Assembly: GCA_041167105.1 (NCBI GenBank)
Contig: JBEEGX010000188.1
Coordinates: 1 to 8,466, forward strand
Length of the DNA stretch: 8,466 nt
Reading direction: 5' to 3'
Origin: JAJPGZ01 sp041167105
GTDB taxonomy: Bacteria; Verrucomicrobiota; Verrucomicrobiia; Chthoniobacterales; UBA10450
Shown here: positions 1 to 5,653 of the stretch, piece by piece
Layout: every line of letters starts with the position of its first letter
Position numbering within the stretch: position 1 is the first letter of the stretch
Made by a program: the position numbers and the translations under genes
The notes under the pieces: model-generated
Told to the model about the DNA's origin: nothing
What the model saw: only the letters and a program-made list of their open reading frames with translations
Databases searched by the model: none

Positions 1-1
1 C

Positions 2-349
2 AGCACGACAACGACAACGACCAATCCGGTCACAGGCACGAGCACGAGCGAAACGACGACCACGTCGAGCGCGGGAACGATTTCGGCCTACACGCCGGGC
101 ACTGATTACCTCACCGTTCGCAGCGAAGCCGCGACCGAACCGGTGCGTTATTATTACGACAAGAGCACGACGATTGTCGATCCAGCCGGTCACACTGTGG
201 CCTGGTCGGACATTCGCCCGGATCTTCCGGCGACGTTCTACTACTCGAAGATGGGCGACCGCGTAGTCGTGCGTAAGATCGTGTTGAGCAAACCGGTCGT
301 GGTGGAGAAGAAAGAGACAACGACAACTACGACCACGGCTCGGCCCTAA
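2..349 (+). CDS. Thr/Ser-rich protein of unknown function, 3' part only
   Basis: The frame is open from base 2 to the TAA at 347-349, so this is the C-terminal part (115 residues) of a protein whose start lies left of the window. The visible part begins with a Thr/Ser-rich tract (STTTTTNPVTG, then SETTTTSS). A compact domain of roughly 70 residues follows, beginning AGTISAYTPGTDYLTV and continuing through EPVRYYYDK, VDPAGHTV and FYYSKMGDRVVV. The tail is lysine-rich and ends ETTTTTTTARP. The alternating hydrophobic pattern (YLTV, RYYY, TFYY, RVVVRKIVL) suggests a small beta-rich fold. Low-complexity threonine linkers like these are common in exported proteins, but no signal peptide is visible because the N-terminus is missing. 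An ATG at 143 lies inside the domain and is unlikely to be the true start. I do not recognise a named family. A strong terminator follows 28 bases after the stop. Confidence 0.7.
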   Translation, partial: STTTTTTNPVTGTSTSETTTTSSAGTISAYTPGTDYLTVRSEAATEPVRYYYDKSTTIVDPAGHTVAWSDIRPDLPATFYYSKMGDRVVVRKIVLSKPVVVEKKETTTTTTTARP

Positions 350-377
350 CGAATCGTTAACAGCTAGCTGAAAATTC

Positions 378-414
378 AAAAGCGCCCGCGGTTTTGCTGC
401 GGGCGCTTTTTTTT
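378..414. terminator. Intrinsic terminator, probably bidirectional
   Basis: A perfect 12-bp inverted repeat (AAAAGCGCCCGC at 378-389 and GCGGGCGCTTTT at 399-410) encloses a 9-base loop and runs into eight T residues (407-414) on the plus strand. On the minus strand the stem is followed by TTTTGAATTTT, and the galE stop codon (413-415) touches its edge. It can therefore end both the rightward Thr-rich gene and the leftward galE transcript. It is the only clear intrinsic terminator I found in the window. Confidence 0.9.
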
Positions 415-1384
415 AATCCTCGTAACCGCGCGGAAATTTCTGGTGCCACTTCCACGCGCTCTCAATGATGGTGTCGAGATTTTGGAACTGGGGTTTCCAA
501 CCGAGCTCGCGTTTTATTTTTTCCGATGCGGCGATGAGCCGCGGTGGATCGCCCGGCCGGCGCGGTTTTTCGACGACGTCGATCTTGCGTCCGGTAATTT
601 TGCGCGCGGCGTCGATGACTTCGCGCACGCTCGCGCCGCCGCCGGTGCCGAGATTGTAAAACGCGCTTTGGGCCGATTCGAGCGCGAGCATGTGTGCCTG
701 CGCAAGATCGACAATGTGGATGTAATCGCGAATGCACGTCCCGTCTGGCGTGTCGTAATCGGTCCCGAAAATTTCCACGTGCGGCTTTTCTCCGAGCGCA
801 ACCTTGAGCACATTCGGTATCAAATGCGTCTCGGTGCGATGATCTTCCCCAAACTTTTCCGATGCACCCGCGGCATTGAAATAACGCAGCGAAACAAATC
901 TCAACCCGTGGATCTCGCCGTACCAGCGCAAAATTTTTTCGAAGACAAGCTTTGATTCGCCGTAGGGACTGATCGGTCGCGGTGTTAACGTCTCATCGAT
1001 CGGCACGCGCTCGGGCGGGCCGAAGATCGCGCAGGTCGATGAGAAGACGAAACGTTTCACCTCCGCGGCGATCATGGCGTCGAGCAGATTGATTCCGTTG
1101 GCGACGTTGTTGCGAAAATATTTCGACGGGTCCTGCATCGATTCGCCCACGAGCGCATTCGCCGCGAAATGCATGACCGCGTCCGGCTGCGCATCGCGCA
1201 AGATCGACATGGTACGTTGTCGATCTTGCAGATCGCCCTCGATGAATTCGGCGCGTTCGTCCAATGCGCGCCGATGGCCTTCGCTCAAGTTATCGAAAAT
1301 CGTAACCGCGTGTCCGGCATTGAGCAGCACATCGCAGCAAACGCTCCCGATGTAACCCGCGCCGCCGGTGACAAAGATTTTCAT
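413..1384 (-). CDS. galE: UDP-glucose 4-epimerase
   Basis: NAD-dependent short-chain dehydrogenase/reductase of the extended type. It interconverts UDP-glucose and UDP-galactose in the cytoplasm to supply galactose for envelope polysaccharides and for galactose use. From the ATG at 1384 it is 323 residues, a normal GalE length. Visible marks are the Rossmann motif GGAGYIG (residues 7-13), the acidic DN after the second strand (31-32), the SST of the catalytic triad (115-117), the catalytic Y-G-E-S-K (Tyr141, Lys145) and the substrate-loop RYFNAAGA (167-174). A TTG three codons upstream (1393) could also start it. I prefer the ATG because the protein then begins MKIFVTGG. No Shine-Dalgarno is visible. 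It lies about 30 bases after the 3D-domain lipoprotein gene on the same strand, so the two are probably cotranscribed, and it ends at the terminator. The gene holds four exact copies of the dispersed GTCGATCTTG word, two of them as an inverted pair. Confidence 0.95.
   Translation of the reverse strand: MKIFVTGGAGYIGSVCCDVLLNAGHAVTIFDNLSEGHRRALDERAEFIEGDLQDRQRTMSILRDAQPDAVMHFAANALVGESMQDPSKYFRNNVANGINLLDAMIAAEVKRFVFSSTCAIFGPPERVPIDETLTPRPISPYGESKLVFEKILRWYGEIHGLRFVSLRYFNAAGASEKFGEDHRTETHLIPNVLKVALGEKPHVEIFGTDYDTPDGTCIRDYIHIVDLAQAHMLALESAQSAFYNLGTGGGASVREVIDAARKITGRKIDVVEKPRRPGDPPRLIAASEKIKRELGWKPQFQNLDTIIESAWKWHQKFPRGYED
578..588 (+). repeat. Dispersed word GTCGATCTTGC, copy 1 (in galE)
   Basis: Exact GTCGATCTTGC, preceded by C instead of the usual T. 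On the galE coding strand it is read as Lys-Ile-Asp. Confidence 0.85.
702..713 (-). repeat. Dispersed word TGTCGATCTTGC, copy 2 (in galE)
   Basis: Full 12-base match on the minus strand, read as Val-Asp-Leu in the segment IHIVDLAQAH. Val-Asp-Leu is a common GalE sequence at this point, so protein conservation may partly explain this copy. Confidence 0.8.
1198..1229. repeat. Perfect 12-bp inverted pair of the dispersed word, inside galE
   Basis: GCAAGATCGACA (1198-1209) and its exact reverse complement TGTCGATCTTGC (1218-1229) are separated by 8 bases. The galE strand reads Leu-Gln-Asp-Arg-Gln-Arg-Thr-Met-Ser-Ile-Leu-Arg across it, so the two copies use different reading frames. The sequence can form a 12-bp hairpin in the mRNA or a cruciform in DNA. 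It lies in a variable surface segment between the second strand and the conserved HFAA motif of the Rossmann fold. Confidence 0.9.
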
Positions 1385-1415
1385 CGGCGGCAAATTCGCC
1401 GCGCTCGCGCGTTAA

Positions 1416-1922
1416 TCAATCCACCGCCGGCCAGGAATTCGTCTTCTTTTCCAGGGCCGCGATCATGCGTCGCACGATCCCGTGCTTTTTGCGCGGACCG
1501 AGCACCTTCAGGCTTTGATCGCGCGAGCCCCATTGCAGGACATCGATGTCGACCCGACGCACGCCCCAGCGTCTCATTTCGAGTCGCGACGGTTTGTAGA
1601 GATCGATCGTGTTCGTGCCGACCAACGCGGTGCCGTAATCATCAATAATGTACTCGTCGTTCGTTCCGACGATCTTGAATCGCGTGCCTAACGGATAGCG
1701 CGACCAGTCCGACGCCGCGCTAATGACGCGCCGACCGCTCAGATATTCGCCGACCGCGTTCTTGCGTCCGCCGCCATCGCCGCGCGCGTAAGCGGTTGTG
1801 CGCACGTTACGCAAACGATGCACGCCGGCCGATTGAATGAGACGCTGCGGTTGTTGCTCAGCGCAACTGGTGAGGAATAATGCGAGCGCGAGCGCGCAGG
1901 CGAAACGAAAGAATGAAAACAT
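1416..1922 (-). CDS. 3D-domain (double-psi beta-barrel) lipoprotein
   Basis: Probable exported lipoprotein of 168 residues. From the ATG at 1922 it begins with a hydrophobic signal (MFSFFRFACALALALFLTSC) with a lipobox ending at Cys20, so the mature protein should be lipid-anchored in the envelope. The body (about residues 40-130) resembles the 3D domain, named for three conserved aspartates. Here these appear to be Asp72 in AASDWSRYPLGT, Asp94/95 in YIIDDYGTALVG and Asp107 in NTIDLYKP. PLGT and a final RWGVRRVDIDVL also fit. This fold is shared with MltA/RlpA-type cell-wall enzymes, so a role in peptidoglycan processing is likely but not shown. The C-terminal 35 residues are basic and unlike the domain. 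An in-frame ATG at 1949 would add the positively charged RPRSR before the signal and is a fair alternative start. The gene is divergent from the phosphoesterase and upstream of galE. Confidence 0.8.
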   Translation of the reverse strand: MFSFFRFACALALALFLTSCAEQQPQRLIQSAGVHRLRNVRTTAYARGDGGGRKNAVGEYLSGRRVISAASDWSRYPLGTRFKIVGTNDEYIIDDYGTALVGTNTIDLYKPSRLEMRRWGVRRVDIDVLQWGSRDQSLKVLGPRKKHGIVRRMIAALEKKTNSWPAVD

Positions 1923-1939
1923 TAGCCGAGATCGCGGCC

Positions 1940-1967
1940 TGAATATCATTGAAGCCGGCAATGACAA
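1940..1967 (-). promoter_or_regulatory. Candidate sigma70-type promoter for the lipoprotein-galE unit
   Basis: On the minus strand TTGTCA (1967-1962) and TATTCA (1945-1940) are 16 bases apart. This would place transcription start about ten bases before the ATG at 1922, which favours that start over 1949. The match at the -10 element is imperfect and no experimental support is available, so this is a weak prediction. Confidence 0.25.
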
Positions 1968-1986
1968 GCCATAATTTGCGACCCTC

Positions 1987-2640
1987 TTGTCGATCTTGTC
2001 CGTGCGCACGTTGTCTCCGAGCCAGGTTTTTGTAGCAGAAAATGTTCTGCTCGACGGACGGCTCGCGTTATTTCACGAAAAAGAAAACTGGCTCGCGCTT
2101 GCCGATTTGCATCTCGGTTTTGAACTCAGCCAGCGTGCCGCCGGAAATCTTTTTCCGCTCTGGGGAATGCAATCGATCGAGCAACGGCTGCTCGATTTGT
2201 TAGGCGAATACGAACCGGCGCGGCTTATTTTGCTCGGCGACCTCGTGCACGATCGCGCCGGCGGTGAAGCGCTTTTGCAATTGGTCGCGAAATTGCGGAT
2301 CGATCGCGAAGTAATCTTAATCGCCGGTAATCACGACCGGCACCTGCGAAGAGTAGATGTCGATCTTGTGCAATCGTGGCAAAGCGATGGATTTTATTTT
2401 TATCACGGCGATTGCCCGACCGAGCAGCGCGATTGTGTTCAGATCATCGGCCATCATCATCCCGCCGGCGTTGTGCGCGATGGCGCCGGGCTGCGCTTAA
2501 AGCTCCCGGCGTTCGTGCAAAAAGGAAACTGTTGGATCATGCCGGCATTTTCGCCGTGGGCCGGCGGCGGGATCTGGCCTAACGACGATGAGCAAAGCCA
2601 CATCTGGCTTTGCTCCCCCGAACGAATTCTCGAAATCTAG
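1987..2640 (+). CDS. Calcineurin-like metallophosphoesterase (COG1407-type)
   Basis: Two-metal phosphoesterase of about 217 residues, probably cytoplasmic since no signal peptide is seen. Metal-site motifs appear in order: Asp40-x-His42 in LALADLHLG, Gly-Asp (84-85) in LLGDLVHD, Asn115-His116-Asp117 in AGNHDRH, His140 in FYFYHGD and the IGHHHP cluster (154-159). Length and motif spacing resemble the small ICC-like phosphoesterases of COG1407, which include PdeM of ligase/Lhr helicase clusters. No such partners lie nearby here, so the substrate is unknown. There is no ATG before residue 61. The frame opens at 1975, so the start must be TTG 1987, TTG 1996, GTG 2002 or TTG 2011. I chose the first, but the exact start is unsure and no Shine-Dalgarno helps. 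A copy of the dispersed word lies on the start region (1988-1998). The TAG stop overlaps the mscL stop on the other strand. Confidence 0.85.
   Translation: MSILSVRTLSPSQVFVAENVLLDGRLALFHEKENWLALADLHLGFELSQRAAGNLFPLWGMQSIEQRLLDLLGEYEPARLILLGDLVHDRAGGEALLQLVAKLRIDREVILIAGNHDRHLRRVDVDLVQSWQSDGFYFYHGDCPTEQRDCVQIIGHHHPAGVVRDGAGLRLKLPAFVQKGNCWIMPAFSPWAGGGIWPNDDEQSHIWLCSPERILEI
1988..1998 (+). repeat. Dispersed word TGTCGATCTTG, copy 5 (phosphoesterase start region)
   Basis: Exact 11-base match followed by T instead of C. It overlaps the first possible start codon of the phosphoesterase and would be read as Ser-Ile-Leu. If the true start is GTG 2002 or TTG 2011, this copy lies in the intergenic or 5'-leader region and is the only non-coding copy. 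Confidence 0.8.
2358..2368 (+). repeat. Dispersed word TGTCGATCTTG, copy 6 (in phosphoesterase)
   Basis: Exact 11-base match followed by T. It is read as Val-Asp-Leu in RRVDVDLVQSW, just after the conserved GNHD motif. Confidence 0.8.
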
Positions 2641-3101
2641 ACGGCCACGCCGCTCAGCTCGGTCGTGCAATGCGGGCATTTGCTCGCCTTGATCGGGATC
2701 GACATCGTACAAGCCGGGCAATCTTTCACCACCGGCTCGGATTTTGGACTTGGGCGTTTCATTTTATTGATCCCGCGCACGAGCATGAACACGGCGAAGG
2801 CGACGATGAGAAAATTAATCAGCAGCGTGATGAAGTTGCCGTAGTTCCATGTCACCGCGCCGGCTTTGATCGCATCGGCGATGTTCGTGAACGAAGCCGC
2901 GCCGTCCTTGCCCGCCTTTAGCACGATGAACTTGTTCGAGAAATCGAGCCCGCCGGTAAGGACGCTGATTGGCGGCATGATGATGTCTTTGACTAACGAG
3001 GTCACAATCGAGCCGAAGGCCGCGCCGATGATGACGCCGATGGCGAGATCCATCGCGTTTCCCTTGACGGCGAACTCCTTGAATTCTTTCCAAACTTTCA
3101 T
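2637..3101 (-). CDS. mscL: Large-conductance mechanosensitive channel with C-terminal zinc ribbon
   Basis: Inner-membrane channel that opens under high membrane tension to release solutes during osmotic downshock. The 154-residue protein has the typical MscL start (KEFKEFAVKGNAMDLAIGVIIGAAFG), a first membrane helix at about 15-45, a periplasmic loop with LTGGLDFSNKF, and a second helix at about 88-110 (NFITLLINFLIVAFAVFMLVRGIN). Instead of the usual charged C-terminal helix it ends in a CxxC-(10)-CxxC unit (Cys128, Cys131, Cys142, Cys145), a likely zinc ribbon on the cytoplasmic side. Its ATG overlaps the leuS TGA as ATGA, with no Shine-Dalgarno, so translation is probably coupled to leuS. 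Its TAG shares the palindrome CTAG with the phosphoesterase stop, and no terminator lies between these convergent genes. Confidence 0.93.
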   Translation of the reverse strand: MKVWKEFKEFAVKGNAMDLAIGVIIGAAFGSIVTSLVKDIIMPPISVLTGGLDFSNKFIVLKAGKDGAASFTNIADAIKAGAVTWNYGNFITLLINFLIVAFAVFMLVRGINKMKRPSPKSEPVVKDCPACTMSIPIKASKCPHCTTELSGVAV

Positions 3102-5614
3102 ACGACGATGTTGACGAGTTTTCTCGGGACAACAATGACTTTGCGCGGCGATTTGCCGGCGAGCAGTTCCTGAATTCGCGCATTCGCCAGCGCAGCTGTT
3201 TTGATTTCGTCTTCGCTCGCTAAGATCGACATCTTCATTCGGTCACGCACTTTTCCGTTCACCTGCACGACCATTTCCACTTCGTCCTCGATCAGAAATT
3301 TTTCGTCGTAGCTCGGCCACGATTGTTCGGTGATCTCGCCGGCCGATTTCAATTTCTCCCACAACTCGGAACTGAGATGCGGCGCGAATGGATTGAGCAA
3401 AACGAGAAACGTCCTCATCGCGGAAGTCGGAATCTTTTCTGCGTTCGTAAACGCGTTTACGAAAATCATCATCTGCGAAATCGCGGTGTTGAACGAAAGC
3501 GTTTCGATGTCTTCGGTCACCTTCTTGATCGTGGCGTGCAAAATCTTCCGCTGGTCTTTTGCAAGATCGACATCTTGCACCGCGGGCGATAATTCCCATT
3601 CGCCGGCTTGATTCTCGCGCATGATCAAACGCCAAACCCGCGCCAGAAATCGCGAGACGCCTTCGACGCCGCGCATGCTCCACGGCTTCATTTGTTCGAG
3701 CGGCCCCATGAACATTTCGTAAAGCCGAAACGCATCCGCGCCGTATTGCGAGATGACGTCGTCGGGATTCACGATGTTCCCGCGCGACTTCGACATCTTC
3801 TGCCCGTCTTCGCCCAGAATGATTCCCTGATTCACGAGTCGCTGGAAGGGCTCCGGCGTTGACACGTAGCCGAGATCGAAGAGAACCTTGTGCCAGAAAC
3901 GCGCGTAAAGCAGATGCAACACGGCGTGTTCAGTCCCGCCGACGTAAAGATCGACATTCATCCAATATTTCTCCGGCTCTTCGCCAACGAATCGCTGGTC
4001 GTTCTGCGGATCGCAGAAGCGCAGGTAATACCAACACGACCCGGCCCATTGCGGCATGACGTTGAGCTCGCGCGTCGCCTTGTCAGAATATCGGACCCAT
4101 TCTTTCGCTTTCGCCAACGGTGGCTCGCCCGTGCCGGTGGGCTTGTAATCTTCCAGCGGCGGCGGCACGACCGGCAACTCCGATTCATCCAACGCGCGAT
4201 GATGTCGATCTTGCCAAACGACCGGGAACGGCTCGCCCCAATAACGCTGCCGCGAGAAAAGCCAGTCGCGCAATTTGTAATTGATCGCGCGCTTGCCCAT
4301 TCCTCGCTCCTCAAGCCACGCCGTGATTTTCTTCTTCGCTTCCGCGCTCGTTAGGCCATTGATGATCGGCGAATTGATCGCAATGCCTTCGCCGATGAAT
4401 CCAGTCGGCGCTTCATCCCCCGGCGGTTGGACAACATCGACAATCGGCAGCTCGAATTTTTTCGCGAATTCGAGATCGCGCGCGTCGTGCGCCGGCACGC
4501 CCATGATCGCGCCAGTGCCGTAACCGAGCAGAACGTAATCGGCGATCCAGATTGGGATCTTCTCGTTATTCGCGGGATTGATCGCGAAGGCGCCAGTGAA
4601 GACGCCGGTTTTTTCTTTCGCGAGCTCGGTGCGTTCGAGATCGCTTTTGCGCGCGGTGCGTTCGCGATACGCGCGCACTTCCGGCCATTGCTCCTCGGTC
4701 ACGACAAGACCGACAAGCGAATGTTCCGGCGCGAGCACCATGTATGTCGCGCCGTAGAGCGTGTCGGGCCGCGTCGTGAACACGCGAATGTGCGCGTCGT
4801 GGTTGTCGATCTTGAAATCGATCTCTGCGCCTTCGCTTTTTCCGATCCAGTTGCGCTGGAGCAATTTGATTCCTTCCGGCCAATCGAGTCCTTCCAGTTC
4901 GTCGATCAAGCGCTCGGCATACGCGGTGATGCGCAACATCCATTGCCGCATCGGCCGCCTAACGACCGGGAATCCGCCGACTTCACTTTTTCCATCGACA
5001 ACTTCTTCGTTCGCCAGAACGGTGCCGAGCTCGGGGCACCAATTCACCGGAACATCGGCGACGTAGGCGAGACGAACGGAATCAGGATCGTCACCGCGAT
5101 AGTTTGAAATCGGCTCGGCTTTGTTCGTTTTCGGATTGAGCCAGGAGTTGTAGATCTGGAGAAAAATCCACTGCGTCCATTTGTAGTAACGCGGGTCGGT
5201 CGTGTTGATTTCGCGCTGCCAATCGTAGCTAAAGCCGATCGCCTTTAGCTGCGATTTGAATTTCGCGATGTTCTCGCGCGTGGTCAGCTCGGGATGCTGC
5301 CCGGTTTTGATGGCGTATTGCTCGGCCGGAAGTCCAAACGCGTCCCAGCCCATCGGATGCAAAACGTTGAAGCCGCGCATGCGTTTGTAGCGCGCGACGA
5401 TGTCGGTGGCGGTGTAACCCTCGGGATGACCGACGTGCAATCCGGCGCCGCTCGGATATGGGAACATGTCGAGGACGTAAAACTTTGGTTTCGCTGCATC
5501 GAAATTTTTCTCGCCGGGGTTCGGCGCGTGAAACGATTGTCGATCTTGCCAGACGCGCTGCCACTTCGGCTCGAATTGATCGAAGGGATACGGTTTGCGG
5601 CGCTCGCTGCTCAT
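3098..5614 (-). CDS. leuS: Leucyl-tRNA synthetase
   Basis: Class I aminoacyl-tRNA synthetase that charges tRNA-Leu in the cytoplasm. At 838 residues it is close to the usual bacterial length. Visible marks are the HIGH-type motif HVGH (60-63) in PYPSGAGLHVGH, the editing domain CP1 with TTRPDTLYG (280-288) and GTGAIMGVPAHDARD (366-380, Asp380 matching the essential editing aspartate), LRDWLFSRQRYWGEPFP (448-464), GGTEHAVLHLLY (559-570), KMSKS (606-610) and the C-terminal VVQVNGKVRDR (782-792). A segment around 155-190 (PISNYRGDDPDSVRLAY) is longer than in E. coli and resembles PVC-type enzymes. I chose the ATG at 5614 because the frame upstream of it runs into rdgB and has no family similarity. 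mscL follows with a 4-base overlap. The gene carries four exact and two near copies of the dispersed word, mostly at weakly conserved positions. Confidence 0.97.
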   Translation of the reverse strand: MSSERRKPYPFDQFEPKWQRVWQDRQSFHAPNPGEKNFDAAKPKFYVLDMFPYPSGAGLHVGHPEGYTATDIVARYKRMRGFNVLHPMGWDAFGLPAEQYAIKTGQHPELTTRENIAKFKSQLKAIGFSYDWQREINTTDPRYYKWTQWIFLQIYNSWLNPKTNKAEPISNYRGDDPDSVRLAYVADVPVNWCPELGTVLANEEVVDGKSEVGGFPVVRRPMRQWMLRITAYAERLIDELEGLDWPEGIKLLQRNWIGKSEGAEIDFKIDNHDAHIRVFTTRPDTLYGATYMVLAPEHSLVGLVVTEEQWPEVRAYRERTARKSDLERTELAKEKTGVFTGAFAINPANNEKIPIWIADYVLLGYGTGAIMGVPAHDARDLEFAKKFELPIVDVVQPPGDEAPTGFIGEGIAINSPIINGLTSAEAKKKITAWLEERGMGKRAINYKLRDWLFSRQRYWGEPFPVVWQDRHHRALDESELPVVPPPLEDYKPTGTGEPPLAKAKEWVRYSDKATRELNVMPQWAGSCWYYLRFCDPQNDQRFVGEEPEKYWMNVDLYVGGTEHAVLHLLYARFWHKVLFDLGYVSTPEPFQRLVNQGIILGEDGQKMSKSRGNIVNPDDVISQYGADAFRLYEMFMGPLEQMKPWSMRGVEGVSRFLARVWRLIMRENQAGEWELSPAVQDVDLAKDQRKILHATIKKVTEDIETLSFNTAISQMMIFVNAFTNAEKIPTSAMRTFLVLLNPFAPHLSSELWEKLKSAGEITEQSWPSYDEKFLIEDEVEMVVQVNGKVRDRMKMSILASEDEIKTAALANARIQELLAGKSPRKVIVVPRKLVNIVV
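3222..3231 (-). repeat. Near copy of the dispersed word (9/10), in leuS
   Basis: TGTCGATCTT followed by A on the minus strand, so the final G of the 10-mer is lost. It is read as Ser-Ile-Leu. The surrounding AAGATCGACATCTT also forms a 5-bp inverted repeat around CGAC, as at 3560-3579. Confidence 0.5.
3560..3579. repeat. Dispersed word, copy 7, inside an 8-bp inverted repeat (in leuS)
   Basis: GCAAGATCGACA (3561-3572) is an exact 12-base match on the minus strand and is read as Val-Asp-Leu in QDVDLAKDQ. Here it extends into an 8-bp inverted repeat, TGCAAGAT and ATCTTGCA, around a CGAC loop. Confidence 0.85.
3947..3956 (-). repeat. Near copy of the dispersed word (9/10), in leuS
   Basis: TGTCGATCTT followed by T on the minus strand, read as Val-Asp-Leu in MNVDLYVGG. 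That protein segment is conserved in LeuRS, so this near match may be due to protein constraint alone. Confidence 0.35.
4203..4214 (+). repeat. Dispersed word TGTCGATCTTGC, copy 8 (in leuS)
   Basis: Exact 12-base match. On the leuS strand it is read as Gln-Asp-Arg-His in VVWQDRHHRALDE, a variable part of the enzyme. Confidence 0.85.
4804..4814 (+). repeat. Dispersed word TGTCGATCTTG, copy 9 (in leuS)
   Basis: Exact 11-base match followed by A. On the leuS strand it is read as Lys-Ile-Asp in DFKIDNHD, at the start of the editing domain. Confidence 0.8.
5538..5549 (+). repeat. Dispersed word TGTCGATCTTGC, copy 10 (in leuS)
   Basis: Exact 12-base match near the 5' end of leuS. It is read as Gln-Asp-Arg-Gln in RVWQDRQSFHA, in the variable N-terminal segment. 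Confidence 0.85.
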
Positions 5615-5642
5615 GGAATATCTCTTAGGAAAGCAGGAACGC

Positions 5643-5647
5643 AGGAA
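5643..5647 (+). promoter_or_regulatory. Ribosome binding site of rdgB
   Basis: AGGAA lies six bases before the ATG at 5654 and fixes that start over the longer open frame that continues antisense into leuS. A second GCAGGAA stands just upstream. It is the only convincing Shine-Dalgarno in the window. Confidence 0.65.
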
Positions 5648-5653
5648 AAACAA

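Noticed and set aside
443..955. Plus-strand open frame of 170 codons over galE
   Set aside because: It is a shadow of galE in GC-rich sequence. galE has full family motifs and this frame has none. The same applies to the other antisense frames over leuS, mscL, tonB and exbB.
5294..5653. Long open frame upstream of rdgB in the same frame
   Set aside because: It is antisense to leuS and shows no family similarity. The ATG at 5654 has a ribosome binding site and gives the correct RdgB N-terminus.
5615..5653. Promoter for leuS in the 39-base spacer
   Set aside because: No acceptable pair of -35 and -10 elements at 16-18 bases spacing was found on the minus strand.
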